Positions 54,600 to 64,000 of a stretch of DNA of 64,000 nt are shown in pieces. Under the pieces are notes generated by a model. It had not been told where the DNA came from. It ran no database searches and saw only the letters and a program-made list of their open reading frames with translations. Source of the stretch: Anodontia alba. Taxonomy: Eukaryota; Mollusca; Bivalvia; Lucinida; Lucinidae. Location: positions 67,111,197-67,175,196 of the forward strand of contig OZ024829.1 in NCBI GenBank assembly GCA_964016985.1, in the 5' to 3' direction. Made by a program: the position numbers and the translations under genes. Positions within the stretch are counted from its first letter, which is position 1. Each line of letters begins with the position of its first letter.

Positions 54600-55335
54600 A
54601 AAAGTCTGTGATGCCCTTGTTTATCTTTTGGATAACATTTTCATTAGATTTGGAACTAAACTTTACAGGCAAACTATTGGTATTCCGATGGGAACTAATT
54701 GTGCTCCTCTTGTTGCAGATTTATTTCTTTTTTGTTATGAAAGCGATTTCATGAAGACTCCCTCACGGGAAAATCAGGTTGACATTATTGAGACTTTCAA
54801 TTCCACTTCAAGATACCTTGATGATTTATTAAATATTGACAATATTTACTTTGACCAAATAGTGGACCGCATATACCCTACTGAACTCCAGTTAAATAAA
54901 GCCAATTCTTCCGATACCGAGGCACCCTTTTTGGATTTGAATCTATGTATATCTAATGGTACAGTTGCCACTAAAATTTATGATAAACGGGACAATTTTG
55001 ATTTTGATATAGTCAATTTCCCTTTTCTGGATGGCGATGTTCCCCGGCGTACCTCATATGCGGTATACATATCTCAACTTATTAGATTCGCTAGAGCTTC
55101 TTCAAATCTTAGTGACTTTAACTGCCGTAATAAAGCCCTTACTGCCAAACTTCTTAGGCAGGACTACCGTTATTTTAAACTTCGTAAGGCGTTTTCGAAA
55201 TTTTATCGCAGACAGAGTGCCTTGGTAAAAAAATATAACGTCAATCTGAAAAAACTTCTGCAACAAGGTATATCTGAACCAGAATTTTACGATGACTTAG
55301 TGTACAGATTTAGAAAAATTGTGGGGAAAATCTAA
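54600..55335 (+). pseudogene. Penelope-like reverse transcriptase, C-terminal half
   Basis: The frame opens with FIRFGTKLYRQTIGIPMGTN, in which GIPMGTN is the Penelope-type version of the RT motif, and the catalytic box is SRYLDDLLNIDNIYFDQ. It continues with PFLDLNLCISNG, GDVPRRTSYAVYIS and YRYFKLRKAFSKFYRR through the thumb to 55335. The frame is intact from 54628. No GIY-YIG endonuclease is recognisable downstream; the thumb ends in IGYSLDIMRQT in a shifted frame (55336-55400). Confidence 0.82.
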
Positions 55336-55400
55336 CTTTTCGGAGCAATTCAGAAAATTAAATAATCTTTATAAAAGAATCGGTTATAGCCTGGATATTA

Positions 55401-56075
55401 TGCGACAGACTGCATGCCTAGTTATCAACCCAATCATTGTTGATGGCTGTGCTTCACTCTTTAATTGCACGACGGCGGTCAATGACGGCCTCTTCGTAAA
55501 ACTTTAACCAGTGGGTTGACGAGTTGTCTTTGGTTTTGCCCGCCGTGGTTCAACTATTAGCTTTCATTTACTCTGTCACACAGTAGAATTAGCAATGAGT
55601 ACTCGTCTTTGTTTATCATAGTGATGAATTTGATTTTTATGTTTTCGCTTTGATGCATTGACTGAGTTGGGAGCCTTTATGCGAACCGAATTTTTATGTT
55701 TTTCTGTATTAAGAGTTACATCGGGACCCATGGTGAAGTTGACTGGCCGTAAAAATGCTTTAAACCCCTCGGTGGTTTATTCTACTGACCGTTCTAAGGC
55801 GGTCGTCCTGCCTCTTACTCTTTGTTGCTTTGTGTTTATTCTACGAGGCGATTTGTTTTATGTATTGCCTTGTGTTATTTTGTTCTTGTGTTTTTCAGTC
55901 CTTTTAGCATTGCGATTACCTCGCTTGGGTAAGAGAAAGCTAGTCTTGGCGCTTTTCGTACGTTTGTTCGATTTGCACTTTTTTGGGTTTTTTTCCGTTC
56001 CTCATGGTGTCTGGGAAGGGCTGCGGTTTGTAATTGTGGTACTCCCTGAACTTTCCTCTTACCTTTATTTATGCG
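55401..56075 (+). other. Penelope-like 3' region (copy 4)
   Basis: About 675 bases, shared with copies 1 and 3. Several frames are open, the longest 55658-56122, with hydrophobic content. Between copies 1 and 3 most coding changes alter the protein, so I treat this as untranslated sequence. Confidence 0.6.
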
Positions 56076-56225
56076 TTTGCATTTTTGTTAATTGGGACGG
56101 TAACACTGATTTACACAGTTAAGTGTAAATCTAAACAAACTGTACTACTAGCGCTGAACTCAGAAACGGTGAGTCATGCGTACATATGCCCTTACCGTGT
56201 GTCCAACTTACTGGAATATTAAACC
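56076..56225 (+). pseudogene. Gypsy-1 env C-terminal end after Penelope insertion
   Basis: The sequence after copy 4 reads a hydrophobic membrane segment (FAFLLIGTVTLIYTVKC) followed by a short hydrophilic tail (NSETVSHAYICPYRVSNLLE) and a stop at 56220-56222. It may be a second membrane span or the true cytoplasmic end of Env. The inserted copy lies between it and the first span. Confidence 0.5.
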
Positions 56226-56279
56226 TGACATTTCGATCGTGTCAATTCGAGGGTTAATATCACCTACCGTTTTTTTGGT

Positions 56280-56316
<37 letters not shown>

Positions 56317-57760
56317 AATGGGATAACTTCGAATTAGATAACAAATTAACAGGAAAGAAAATAAAAGTTAAAAGCCAAGTGGCAGTTTCTCCAATTACTG
56401 GTAGAAAAATTAGGCAGATTTTAACAACTACATATTGTGTTTACTTTTTCATACAGCACGAAAATTTATTGTTACCAATTTCAGATTTATCACCCATTGC
56501 TTAGTAAGTGGCAAAGGTATAGCGCCTATTATAACCACAGATAATTTAGTGACACTTTCTACTGATTATTAGTATGATAAACGTTCAGTGAATATAGTTA
56601 TTGAAGACAGTTATACATGAATAAATGGTGTAAAACAAAACACACCACTGTTGATGGTGTCTGCGTGTACGCATTCTGATGATGGGAGTCGACTATGGTA
56701 AAGAGACAATTGCTTGCATTAGCAGGCATGTGCATTGGTACGTAAGTAATTGGTTATTCTATGTATATATAGAAGTTGACTATGGTAAAGACAGAATCAC
56801 TTGTATACGTGTGCTTGCGTTAGCAAACATGCACATTGGAATGTTTAAGAATTTGGTATTCTATGTATATGATATGATTATTTCTTGTATGTGAAAATGT
56901 GAGTTACAAGTCGTCTAGAAAAACGACTCGCTTTATAGAAATAAAGTTATTTTAGAGGGAGAGGTAGTGTTATGCGGCAAAATCTTAACAAAATAAATAA
57001 TAAAATAATAAAGCAATAATAATAATAATAATAATAATGTTTTGCTGTTTGTAGTTTCCAAATTAGAAATATGATTTCAGTTTTATAGATCAGAAATATG
57101 AATTCGAGTTTTCAAATTAGCAGCCATATTGGACAATAGATAATATGGTTTCCTGAGAAATTATTAGAAAACCAGCTAAAAAGGCTTAAGTTGACACTAA
57201 TAGCTCTATCCGCCATCCAGTTCAATCTTACACAATCGGAATGTCTAGCGGCATACTTCTATCAGCTTGCCTATCATGCGTTGAGCCGTTGTCAACACAC
57301 ATGCTGAAGAACTTAAGAACCCTTTGGAAGTTTATACTCACGGAAAATTAAAATCAAAGTACTTTTTATATTGAGAAAAATGTTAAAATATTGAGAACAA
57401 ATTCAGTTTTGGTATTCTACAAATTATAAGCATTATTCTGATACCAAACACATGGTAGAAAGCGACTAATTTAAAAAAGATGTATTTTGTACAAAAAAAA
57501 GTTTAAATAAATCACATCTATCTATCCATATTTTATTTGGAGACGGCTTATTATACGAATGGTTTTAATATATATATTTCAGAGAGTGATTAAATAATTC
57601 GTATGTTAAATGTAATTTCAACTTTCGGGACATCTTCTATACTAATGTTCATTTCAGAGTTCAGTTCGAAAAAAATAAATAAACCCTGGAAAAGGATCTA
57701 GTCCTCTTTTTATCTATTTTTAGATCAGCGCCATTTGATCCGTGCAGTTACGGCACGACA
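56226..57760 (+). other. Gypsy-1 3' region and LTR
   Basis: Noncoding, AT-rich. It includes a T-run of about 35 at 56281-56315 and an (AAT)n at 57014-57037. The terminal 105 bases (57656-57760) match the 5' LTR end. Where the LTR begins is not clear; other stretches of 33.1-34.9 kb did not align by eye, so one LTR may have been replaced or is highly diverged. Confidence 0.5.
57656..57760 (+). repeat. Gypsy-1 3' LTR, 3' end
   Basis: Match to 34880-34984. It has the same aataaataaaccctg phrase and ends cgaca. The following DNA (taagacagag) is outside the element. Confidence 0.7.
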
Positions 57761-58984
57761 TAAGACAGAGACATGTGTAACTGACCATATGCTACCTATC
57801 AGCAGGGCAATATTAACAAGTTATCATCAAGTCACAGCATACCACTTACTGATGGCTCTTTGATTATCATTTATGAACTCCCTATTTTCAGTATAATTAT
57901 GTTGTGTATTATAAAATGCCAGAATCAGTCAGATTATGATGGTGACGGTCTAATGTCACTCATATTGGACCATCCTCGGTAACCCAGGTGTGACCCATTA
58001 CGTTACACTTCATTCGTCACCCCTGGGACAACTGACTGACGAAACGTCGTTTTCTATGAATATTCATAACAGTGGGGATACCTCAATAGCCAATCAAAAT
58101 GTCGATAACATAGCGCTACTCTCTTATGCGGAAGATTCATTTTTCTTCTTCCCAACTCAGGAAAACCCGATAAACATTTTTGTCAACAATTAATACCAAG
58201 CCTGGATTTGCAACGAACGATATGATTGGATATCTGCAAAATTCTATCCGTCACGCAATCTCCTCCTAAACCACTAGGCAGAATTTAACCAAACTTGCTT
58301 CATGACTTCCCCGCGTGGTAAGGGTGTGCAAGAGCAATGTACATTATTATTCCGTCTATCCGTCCGTTCGTCCATCTGCATTCAAGCTACCTCCTCGCGT
58401 GGTAAGGGTGTGGGATAGAAACCTTATTTTTTTTGTCTGTCCGTCCATCCGCCCGACGTCACACTATCTTTTCCTTAAACACTGGGCGGAATTTTAACCA
58501 AACTTGCTACATTACTGCCCCGTGTGGTAAGGGGAGGCGTAAAGGAGCGTAAAGTTGTACAAACTAGCGTAAAGTAGCATAAAATGACCCATTTGTGTAT
58601 GTTATTGCATATCTAATGAAGACTTGATATTTTATTTGTATTCTCCATGCATGCAAAGTTTGGGAAGGCGTATGGGGAGACGGGGAGGTGTTTAGCCGGC
58701 CTTGTACTGTTGTTTGATGCGGGTATCGAGTATATTTACTGATAATTAGGCCGTAATCTTCATCATTAACATCATCATCTTATCATCATCAATATCATCA
58801 ACGACGACAACAACAACAACAACAACAACAGAACAACAACAGTGACTCGGTCATTGTCAGCATCCTTGCTCTGATGAACAAATGGAAACGGGACTGAGTT
58901 CTATTCTAATCCTGTTGCCTTAATATGAACATTGTATGCTGATTCATTTACTTCTGTTGTGTAGAACTTTCTAGTTTTACTTGA
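57761..58984. other. Gene-free stretch with repeat-like patches
   Basis: No coding gene. A patch of about 300 bases (58250-58550) repeats gcgtggtaagggtgtg (58313, 58394) and aattttaaccaaacttgct (58276, 58490), so it looks like a short decayed tandem repeat with (TCCG)n near 58363 and 58437. A (CAA)n microsatellite lies at 58801-58850. Confidence 0.6.
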
Positions 58985-60975
58985 TTTTTGTCGCACCTGC
59001 TTGTAGCAGGGTGCGATATAGGCGTCCGCTTTTCCGTCCGTCCGTCCGTCTGTCAACATTTATATTGACGTTTGACATTTATATCAAAGTAAGTATTCTA
59101 ATCAACTACAAGACTTAACAACCATCAAACCGTGCATGAAACATCTCCCTGACCTCCTGAATTTGCAACATAGGCGTCCGCTTTGCCGTTCGTCTGTCCG
59201 TCCGTCCGTCCGTCCGTCTGTCAACATTTATATTGACGTTTGACATTTATATCAAAGTTAGTATTCTAATCAACTACAAGACTAAACAACCATCAAACCT
59301 TGCATGAAACATCTCCCTGACCTCCTGACTTTGCGACATAGGTGCCCGCTTTTCCATTCGTCCGTCCGTTCATCCGTCCGTCTGTCCGTCTGTTAACTTC
59401 TGTTATGTCGAAGTTTGACATTTATGTCAAAGTTAGTATTCTAATCAACTACAAGACTAAACAACCATCAAACCTTGCATGAACATCTCCCTGACCTCCT
59501 GAATTTGCGACATAGGCATCCCCTTTTCCATTCGTCCGTCCGTTTGTCCGTCCGTCCGTCCGTCTCAACATTTATCTCGAAGTTCGACATTTACGTCAAG
59601 TTAGTATTCTAATCAACTACAATTCTACAACAACCATCATACCTTGCATGACATATCTCCCTGACCTCCTGACTTGGCAGGTACATTGACCCAGTGACCT
59701 TGACCTATATTTTGCGCTCCAGTGACTTTGACACAATTTACGTTGACGTTCCAGACCTTCTCAACTATAAGGCATACAACTACCAAATCTTGCATAGTGC
59801 TTGTCCTAGTGTACTGACTCGGCAGGTACCTTGACCCGGTGACCTTGACCTATATTTTGCGCTCCAGTGACTTTGACACATTTTGCGTCGACGTTCGATA
59901 TCTCCTCAACTATAAGGCCTACAACCATCAAACCTTGCAAAGTGCTTCTTCTCAATGTACTGATTCGGCAGATACCTTGACCTGGTGACCTTGACCTATA
60001 TGTTGGCTGCAGTGACTTTGACATAATTTACGTCAACGTTCCAGATCTCCTCCAGTGTAAGACTCTAGCCACCAAACCTTGCATAGTGCTTCCCCTAGAT
60101 GTACTGACTCGGCAGGTGTCTTGACCCGGTGACCTTGACCTATATTTTGCGCTCCAGTGCCTTTACACATTTTACGTCGACGTTCAATATCTCCTCAACT
60201 ATAAGGCCTACAACAACCAAACCTTGCATAGTGCTTCTCCTCAATGTACGGACTCCGCAGGTACCTTGACTGGGTGACCTTGACCTATATTTCGCGCTCC
60301 ATTGACTTTTTACACCTTTTACGTCGCCCTTCCATATGTCCTCAACTGTAAGGCCTTCAACCACCAAACCTTATATAGTGCTTCTTCTCGATGTACTGAC
60401 TCAGCAGGTACCTTGACGTGGTGACCTTGACCTATATTTTGCACTCCAGTGACTTTGACACATTTTACGTTGATGTTCGGTATCTCCTCAAATATAAGAT
60501 CTACAACCACTAAACCTTGCATAGTGCTTCACCTCTTTGCACTGGCTTGGCAGGTACCTTGACCTGGTGACCTTGACCTATATTTGACACATTTTACGTT
60601 GATGTTTGATAACTCCTCAACAATAAGGCCTACAACCACCATATCTTGCATAGTGCTTCTCCTTGATATACTGAATTAGCAGGTACCTTGACCCGTGACC
60701 TTCACCTATATTTCACACTCCAGTGACTTTTACACATTTTACGTCGACGTTCCATTATCATTGGGCTGTATAGTACGAAAAGTCAGTGCTGAAGATATAA
60801 CCATTAGAGGGAATGGCACTGGCCTGGAATATATGTGCCCCACTAGGCACTTTGTCTACATTTTTTTCAACCCAGTTTTCCAACTAAGCACTGCTAAGAA
60901 TGAAATAAACTTATTTAATAACCACGTTCTGATTGTGGCTCCTGTGACTTTTGCCCCAGCAGGTGCGACGACGCC
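58985..60975. repeat. Tandem-repeat element 3 with inverted ends
   Basis: It opens with gtcgcacctgct (58990-59001) and closes with agcaggtgcgac (60958-60969), a perfect 12-bp inverted pair. Inside, four units of about 175 bp (59005-59685) carry (tccg)n runs, then tgtcaacatttatattgacg and catcaaaccttgcatgaaac. About eight units of 147 bp (59690-60770) each carry tgaccttgacct, ctccagtgactttgacac and aaccttgcatagtgctt. Seven of the eight 147-bp units hold an exact tgaccttgacct. It is noncoding. Confidence 0.85.
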
Positions 60976-61640
60976 TTCCGCGGAATTCTTGTGATAGTAA
61001 TGTATCACATACAAAAAGTGTAGACACTGGCCAGACGCCGTGTTCTGTGGCGTCTGATCAGGGTCTACACTGTTTGCATTGTGCGACGGAAACTTTAGGC
61101 CGTATTTAAAATAATCAATAAATTATTGATTATTTAAAGAAACTAGAACACTCTATAAGCATCAAATAAGCAAGAGAATGAAAGAAAAAAAAATACCATT
61201 ATGATTTATAATTTTATTCCGAAGACGTATTTGTCTTGCTCAACACTACATAGCAATATGTATATGCACAACGCTCTAAAATACCTTAAACACTAACACA
61301 TTTGATAGCCGTGCAGAACGTTCCAGTTGGTAGTCCTCATTAGGAACAGGAATCCAGAACGAACTATTCATGATTGTTTTGCGTGCCAATAACATAAAAA
61401 AACAACAACAAAAAAACGCGTCTCATCACAGAAATAGTTGAATATTATCCTGACCATTTCGTCATACCGTCACACACACTAACAAACAATTCCCTACGCC
61501 GCATGATCTAGTGAATACCCATATGAGCCTGCGCATCCGCGCAGCCTGATCCGGATTTCGCTATCTGTTGAAAAAAATGCGCCGAAACGTGAGAGCTGTC
61601 CCTACGCCACATGAGAACAGTGAATACCCATACGTAGTGT
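60976..61640. other. Gene-free stretch with hairpin repeats
   Basis: A hairpin with 23-base arms (61017-61039 and 61049-61071; three mismatches) has arms starting agtgtagac. Another short hairpin lies at 61530-61550 (tgcgcatccgcgca). The phrase gtgaatacccatacg recurs at 61512 and 61620. Confidence 0.6.
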
Positions 61641-62566
61641 CCGAGTGTTAGGCCAACACTAGAGTCCCTGGATTTAACCACAATAAAAGTAACTCATTTA
61701 AGATTATATACTTTTAATATACTGTATATGGAACTAGTACAAGAACAATGCATTCGGTCAGTGACCAGCTTTACTGCTACTTTAATACTGATGCTATCAA
61801 AGAGGCAAATATAATTATAAATAGCCAGGTATGTATTTTATGCTAGAGACTCTGTAAAGGGTTTACTACAGTATATACTGGCAATATACTACATCCCTTT
61901 CCTTCTTCTTCTTTTTTTTAAAAGAACCGATGCAAAATATTCCCAGTATACGGTAATCAAACAAGAAATACATCAGTTTACCAAGTACAGAGTTGATTCA
62001 CAGTTATATGGCAATTCTAATTAGCAAGCAGCTCCAACTTCTGATTTTAACCGTAAACATAGTGATACTGACATAACACTATCATGAAAACATTATTTCG
62101 AATACGCCTTTCTAAGATTTCGGACAGTTAATGGCTTAATAATTATTCCTGATAATCTGTGTCTTGTGTTCACATGATAACAATAAAATAATGTCTTGCC
62201 TCTGATAAAGTCAATTAACATACTTCAGCATGTCCAGTTTATGAATGAATTAATGAATGAATTAATGAATGAAAATATCTCCAGCAGTCTAGTTCACACA
62301 GTGATTGGAATTTAGATAACTAGTACATTCACCTCCTGTTGTAGTAGTTTGTCCTTGAATAGTAGTTAGAATTTAGGTGAACAAATATTACTCCCATTTT
62401 CTGTCTTTTTTTTTCAATAATCAAAATGTAGCAAATTCATATTAAACGAATTTAAGAATAAATGAATATTATGATGCATGCACATGGGTAACATAATACA
62501 ATGATTACACATAAAATATCCTCTATTCAATATTTGAATCTCTGATGTTTCTGGCCCCTCAACAGT
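61641..62566 (-). repeat. Putative 3' LTR of Gypsy-3
   Basis: On the minus strand, the pol stop is followed within a few bases by tgttgaggggccagaaac, and the far edge near 61641 reads ggcctaacactcggaca. TG/CA ends bound about 925 AT-rich, gene-free bases. No second LTR copy is available for comparison, so both edges are guesses. A tandem patch gaatgaattaat lies at 62243-62266. Confidence 0.4.
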
Positions 62567-62568
62567 AT

Positions 62569-63075
62569 TTATTTCATTATGAAATCCTTGAATTTTTCTG
62601 GTACCTTCCTTTCTCTCTCTGACCTCAAATTGTATCGCTTTACAAGTGTTGAACTCGTAGAGGAATTTGTAATAGGCTCATTTATTACTGTTTCTGGCAC
62701 ATTAACACTATTTTGATCATTCAGAGCTGGTGTAGTCAAAGACGAATACGGTTCCGTATCAGGCTCAGTTGATATATCAACAGAAAGTTCGGGTTCTGCA
62801 CGCGATGCCTGCCTATCTGAGGTTCGCTTGTGGAACTTTTTAACGTGCGTAACATTTCGCCTATATTTCACCCCCTCGTCTGATTCTACAAGTACACTGT
62901 TTCCCGTTTTATTCAACACCTTGTACAATTTAGGCTTGAACTGGCTTTGAAATTTGTTCTGCATGTCTTTTTTCATGAGAACATCATCTCCCGATTTTAT
63001 TTCGCTCTCGCGCGCATTTTTACAATTATCGCTGTATACCTTGCCCTTTTCTTTCTGCTCGCATTTCCTGGTCAT
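62569..63075 (-). pseudogene. Gypsy-3 integrase C-terminal tail
   Basis: The frame continues the integrase after a frameshift near 63050. It carries the beta-rich C-terminal domain (SGDDVLMKKDMQNKFQSQF, YKVLNKTGNSVLVESDE, RNVTHVKKFH), an acidic linker and a basic end (RYNLRSERERKVPEKFKDF). Tails ending in this basic R-rich style are common in Gypsy pol proteins. The stop is at 62569. Confidence 0.8.
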
Positions 63076-63998
63076 ATTCTGTATAACTGGACAAATTGGG
63101 TAACTTTGTACGAATGTTTCTTCGATAAAGCCCCTCGGCAGGGCTAACCCCTGTTACTGAGTGAGGCGAACTGCGATACATGAGTAAGTAATGATCTAAT
63201 TCTGATTTCCAGTCGAGTTTTTCTGTTTGTACAATTTTGATACGTTTCAGAATTGACCTATTTTTGCGTTCGACTTGCCCTTGTGCTGGACTCCAATACT
63301 GACTTACTCTTCTGTGATATTTTCCGGCTTCTTTCAAGAAATTACGGAAATGTTGACTTTGGAAAATACTAGCATTGTCTTTCTGAATTAAAAGTGGCAA
63401 TCCATGCGTAACAAACATTTTCCACATTGCTTTCGTAATATTCTCTGCAGCTATGTTTTTCATGATTGCAATTTCGAAAAATCTACTATACAAATCTGCC
63501 AAAACAAAAACATAATTACCGTCAGGTAAAGGTCCTAACAAATCTCCTGATAAATGTTCCCACGGTCCCGAAGGAAGTTCTGTTCGCGTCATGGGTTCAG
63601 GTTTAGATGGCTGACTAACCATTTGACAACCAAAACATGTCTTGCAAATATTTTCGATTTCTTTGTCCATACCTGGCCAATATACCACGGTTCTTAACCT
63701 TCTTTTCATGCTAACAATTCCAAGATGCCCATCATGACCTAATATCAAACATCGTTCCCTTAAAGCTTTGGGAATTACAATTCGAGTACCCCTCAAAACT
63801 AGCTTACCTGTCGCGGACAATTCGCTACGTACGGGTAAGTATTCCTTATATGTTAATTTATCCCATTTTCCGTTTAACAAGCATTCACGCACCGCTATCA
63901 GCTCCGGATCATGATCTGATACTCTTTCGATTTCACGCGTAGTCATAGCTACCGGTGTCGATTCACGTGCTACAAATTTTACATACTCGTCTGACTCG
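63026..63998 (-). pseudogene. Gypsy-3 integrase, cut by the window edge
   Basis: The open frame carries the zinc finger (HDGHLGIVSMKRRLRTVVYW, then CKTCFGCQ) and the catalytic core: LSGDLLGPLPDGNYVFVLAD (Asp), LLIQKDNASIFQSQHF (Asp) and QGQVERKNRSILKRI (Glu), then YRSSPHSVTGVSPAEGLYRR. All three acidic catalytic residues are there. The frame breaks near 63050 by a one-base change. It is separate from Gypsy-1 and Gypsy-2: the integrase sequence differs and the orientation is opposite. Confidence 0.85.
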
Positions 63999-64000
63999 GT

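Larger units (their letters stand above)
54597..56075 (+). mobile_element. Penelope-like element, longest copy (copy 4), 5'-truncated
   Basis: About 1.48 kb carrying the C-terminal half of the RT followed by the 3' region, and ending in the same ctcttacctttat boundary as the other copies. The 5' end falls inside the RT, and the element is inserted in Gypsy-1 env. All four copies are 5'-truncated at different points, as expected of reverse transcription primed at the target. Confidence 0.82.
34880..57760 (+). mobile_element. Gypsy-1: large env-bearing LTR retrotransposon with nested insertions
   Basis: Reading along the plus strand: LTR end, gag, zinc-knuckle region, protease, RT, RNase H, integrase, chromodomain-like tail, env-like gene, LTR end. 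About 105 bases (34880-34984 and 57656-57760), ending gttacgg and cgaca, are shared at the two ends and mark the LTR 3' ends; both contain the polyadenylation-type aataaa. An 11.5 kb insertion (42179-53678) and a Penelope-like fragment (54597-56075) account for about 13 kb. Frameshifts in every gene show it is dead. The full LTR extent could not be fixed because the upstream parts do not align by eye; the 5' LTR must start before 34880. Confidence 0.8.

Noticed and set aside
60695..60994. 99-residue frame at the end of tandem-repeat element 3
   Set aside because: It begins inside a tandem unit and crosses the element end; no domain, so chance is likely.

Overview
The window looks like accessory, repeat-dense DNA of a marine bivalve or related mollusc. 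Basis: the tandem-repeat elements that open with a ggcc palindrome and gctcacctgag and close with caggtgagct are, to my knowledge, typical of bivalve genomes. The mix of DIRS, Penelope-like, CR1/Jockey-like and env-bearing Gypsy elements, tRNA-derived SINEs, MITEs and long (AT)n tracts fits the same picture. I recognise no intact host protein-coding gene; every recognisable coding stretch belongs to a mobile or virus-like element, and nearly all are broken by frameshifts or stops.

Layout. 1-3610 plus 13551-13640 is the remnant of a GC-rich virus-like (Polinton/adintovirus-type) integrated element: a small gene end, a protein with one C-terminal membrane segment, a coiled-coil protein on the opposite strand, a capsid-like protein and the start of a packaging-ATPase-like gene. 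A 9.9 kb DIRS retrotransposon (3611-13550, minus strand) sits inside the P-loop codons of that ATPase-like gene. It has inverted terminal repeats, an internal complementary region, gag, RT/RNase H and a tyrosine recombinase. A 3.7 kb non-LTR element (7629-11347, minus) is in turn inserted in the DIRS gag.

13640-27100 has no recognised gene. It holds a palindromic MITE family (three copies), two tandem-repeat elements (18.7-20.9 kb and 21.8-23.8 kb), a foldback structure containing a TA-flanked MITE, and two SINE-like sequences. 27120-33000 is a fragmented CR1-like LINE (ORF1 with a PHD-like finger, endonuclease, RT and C-terminus) split by a 5'-truncated Penelope-like element.

34880-57760 is one large Gypsy element (Gypsy-1) with gag, protease, RT, RNase H, integrase, a chromodomain-like tail and an env-like gene. 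Its env is split by an 11.5 kb insertion (42179-53678) that has 267-bp inverted ends starting TG and ending CA and a 4-bp target duplication. That insertion carries a second Gypsy element (Gypsy-2) in circularly permuted order (end of gag, pol, LTR, leader, gag). Each inverted end contains a tRNA-like sequence with Pol III A and B boxes and a T5 terminator. Two Penelope-like fragments are inserted in Gypsy-2 and a third in Gypsy-1 env.

58985-60975 is a third tandem-repeat element, and 61640-64000 holds the 3' part of a third Gypsy element on the minus strand, cut by the window edge. The result is a nest of elements in elements; the order of events can be read from target duplications and reading frames that resume across insertions.
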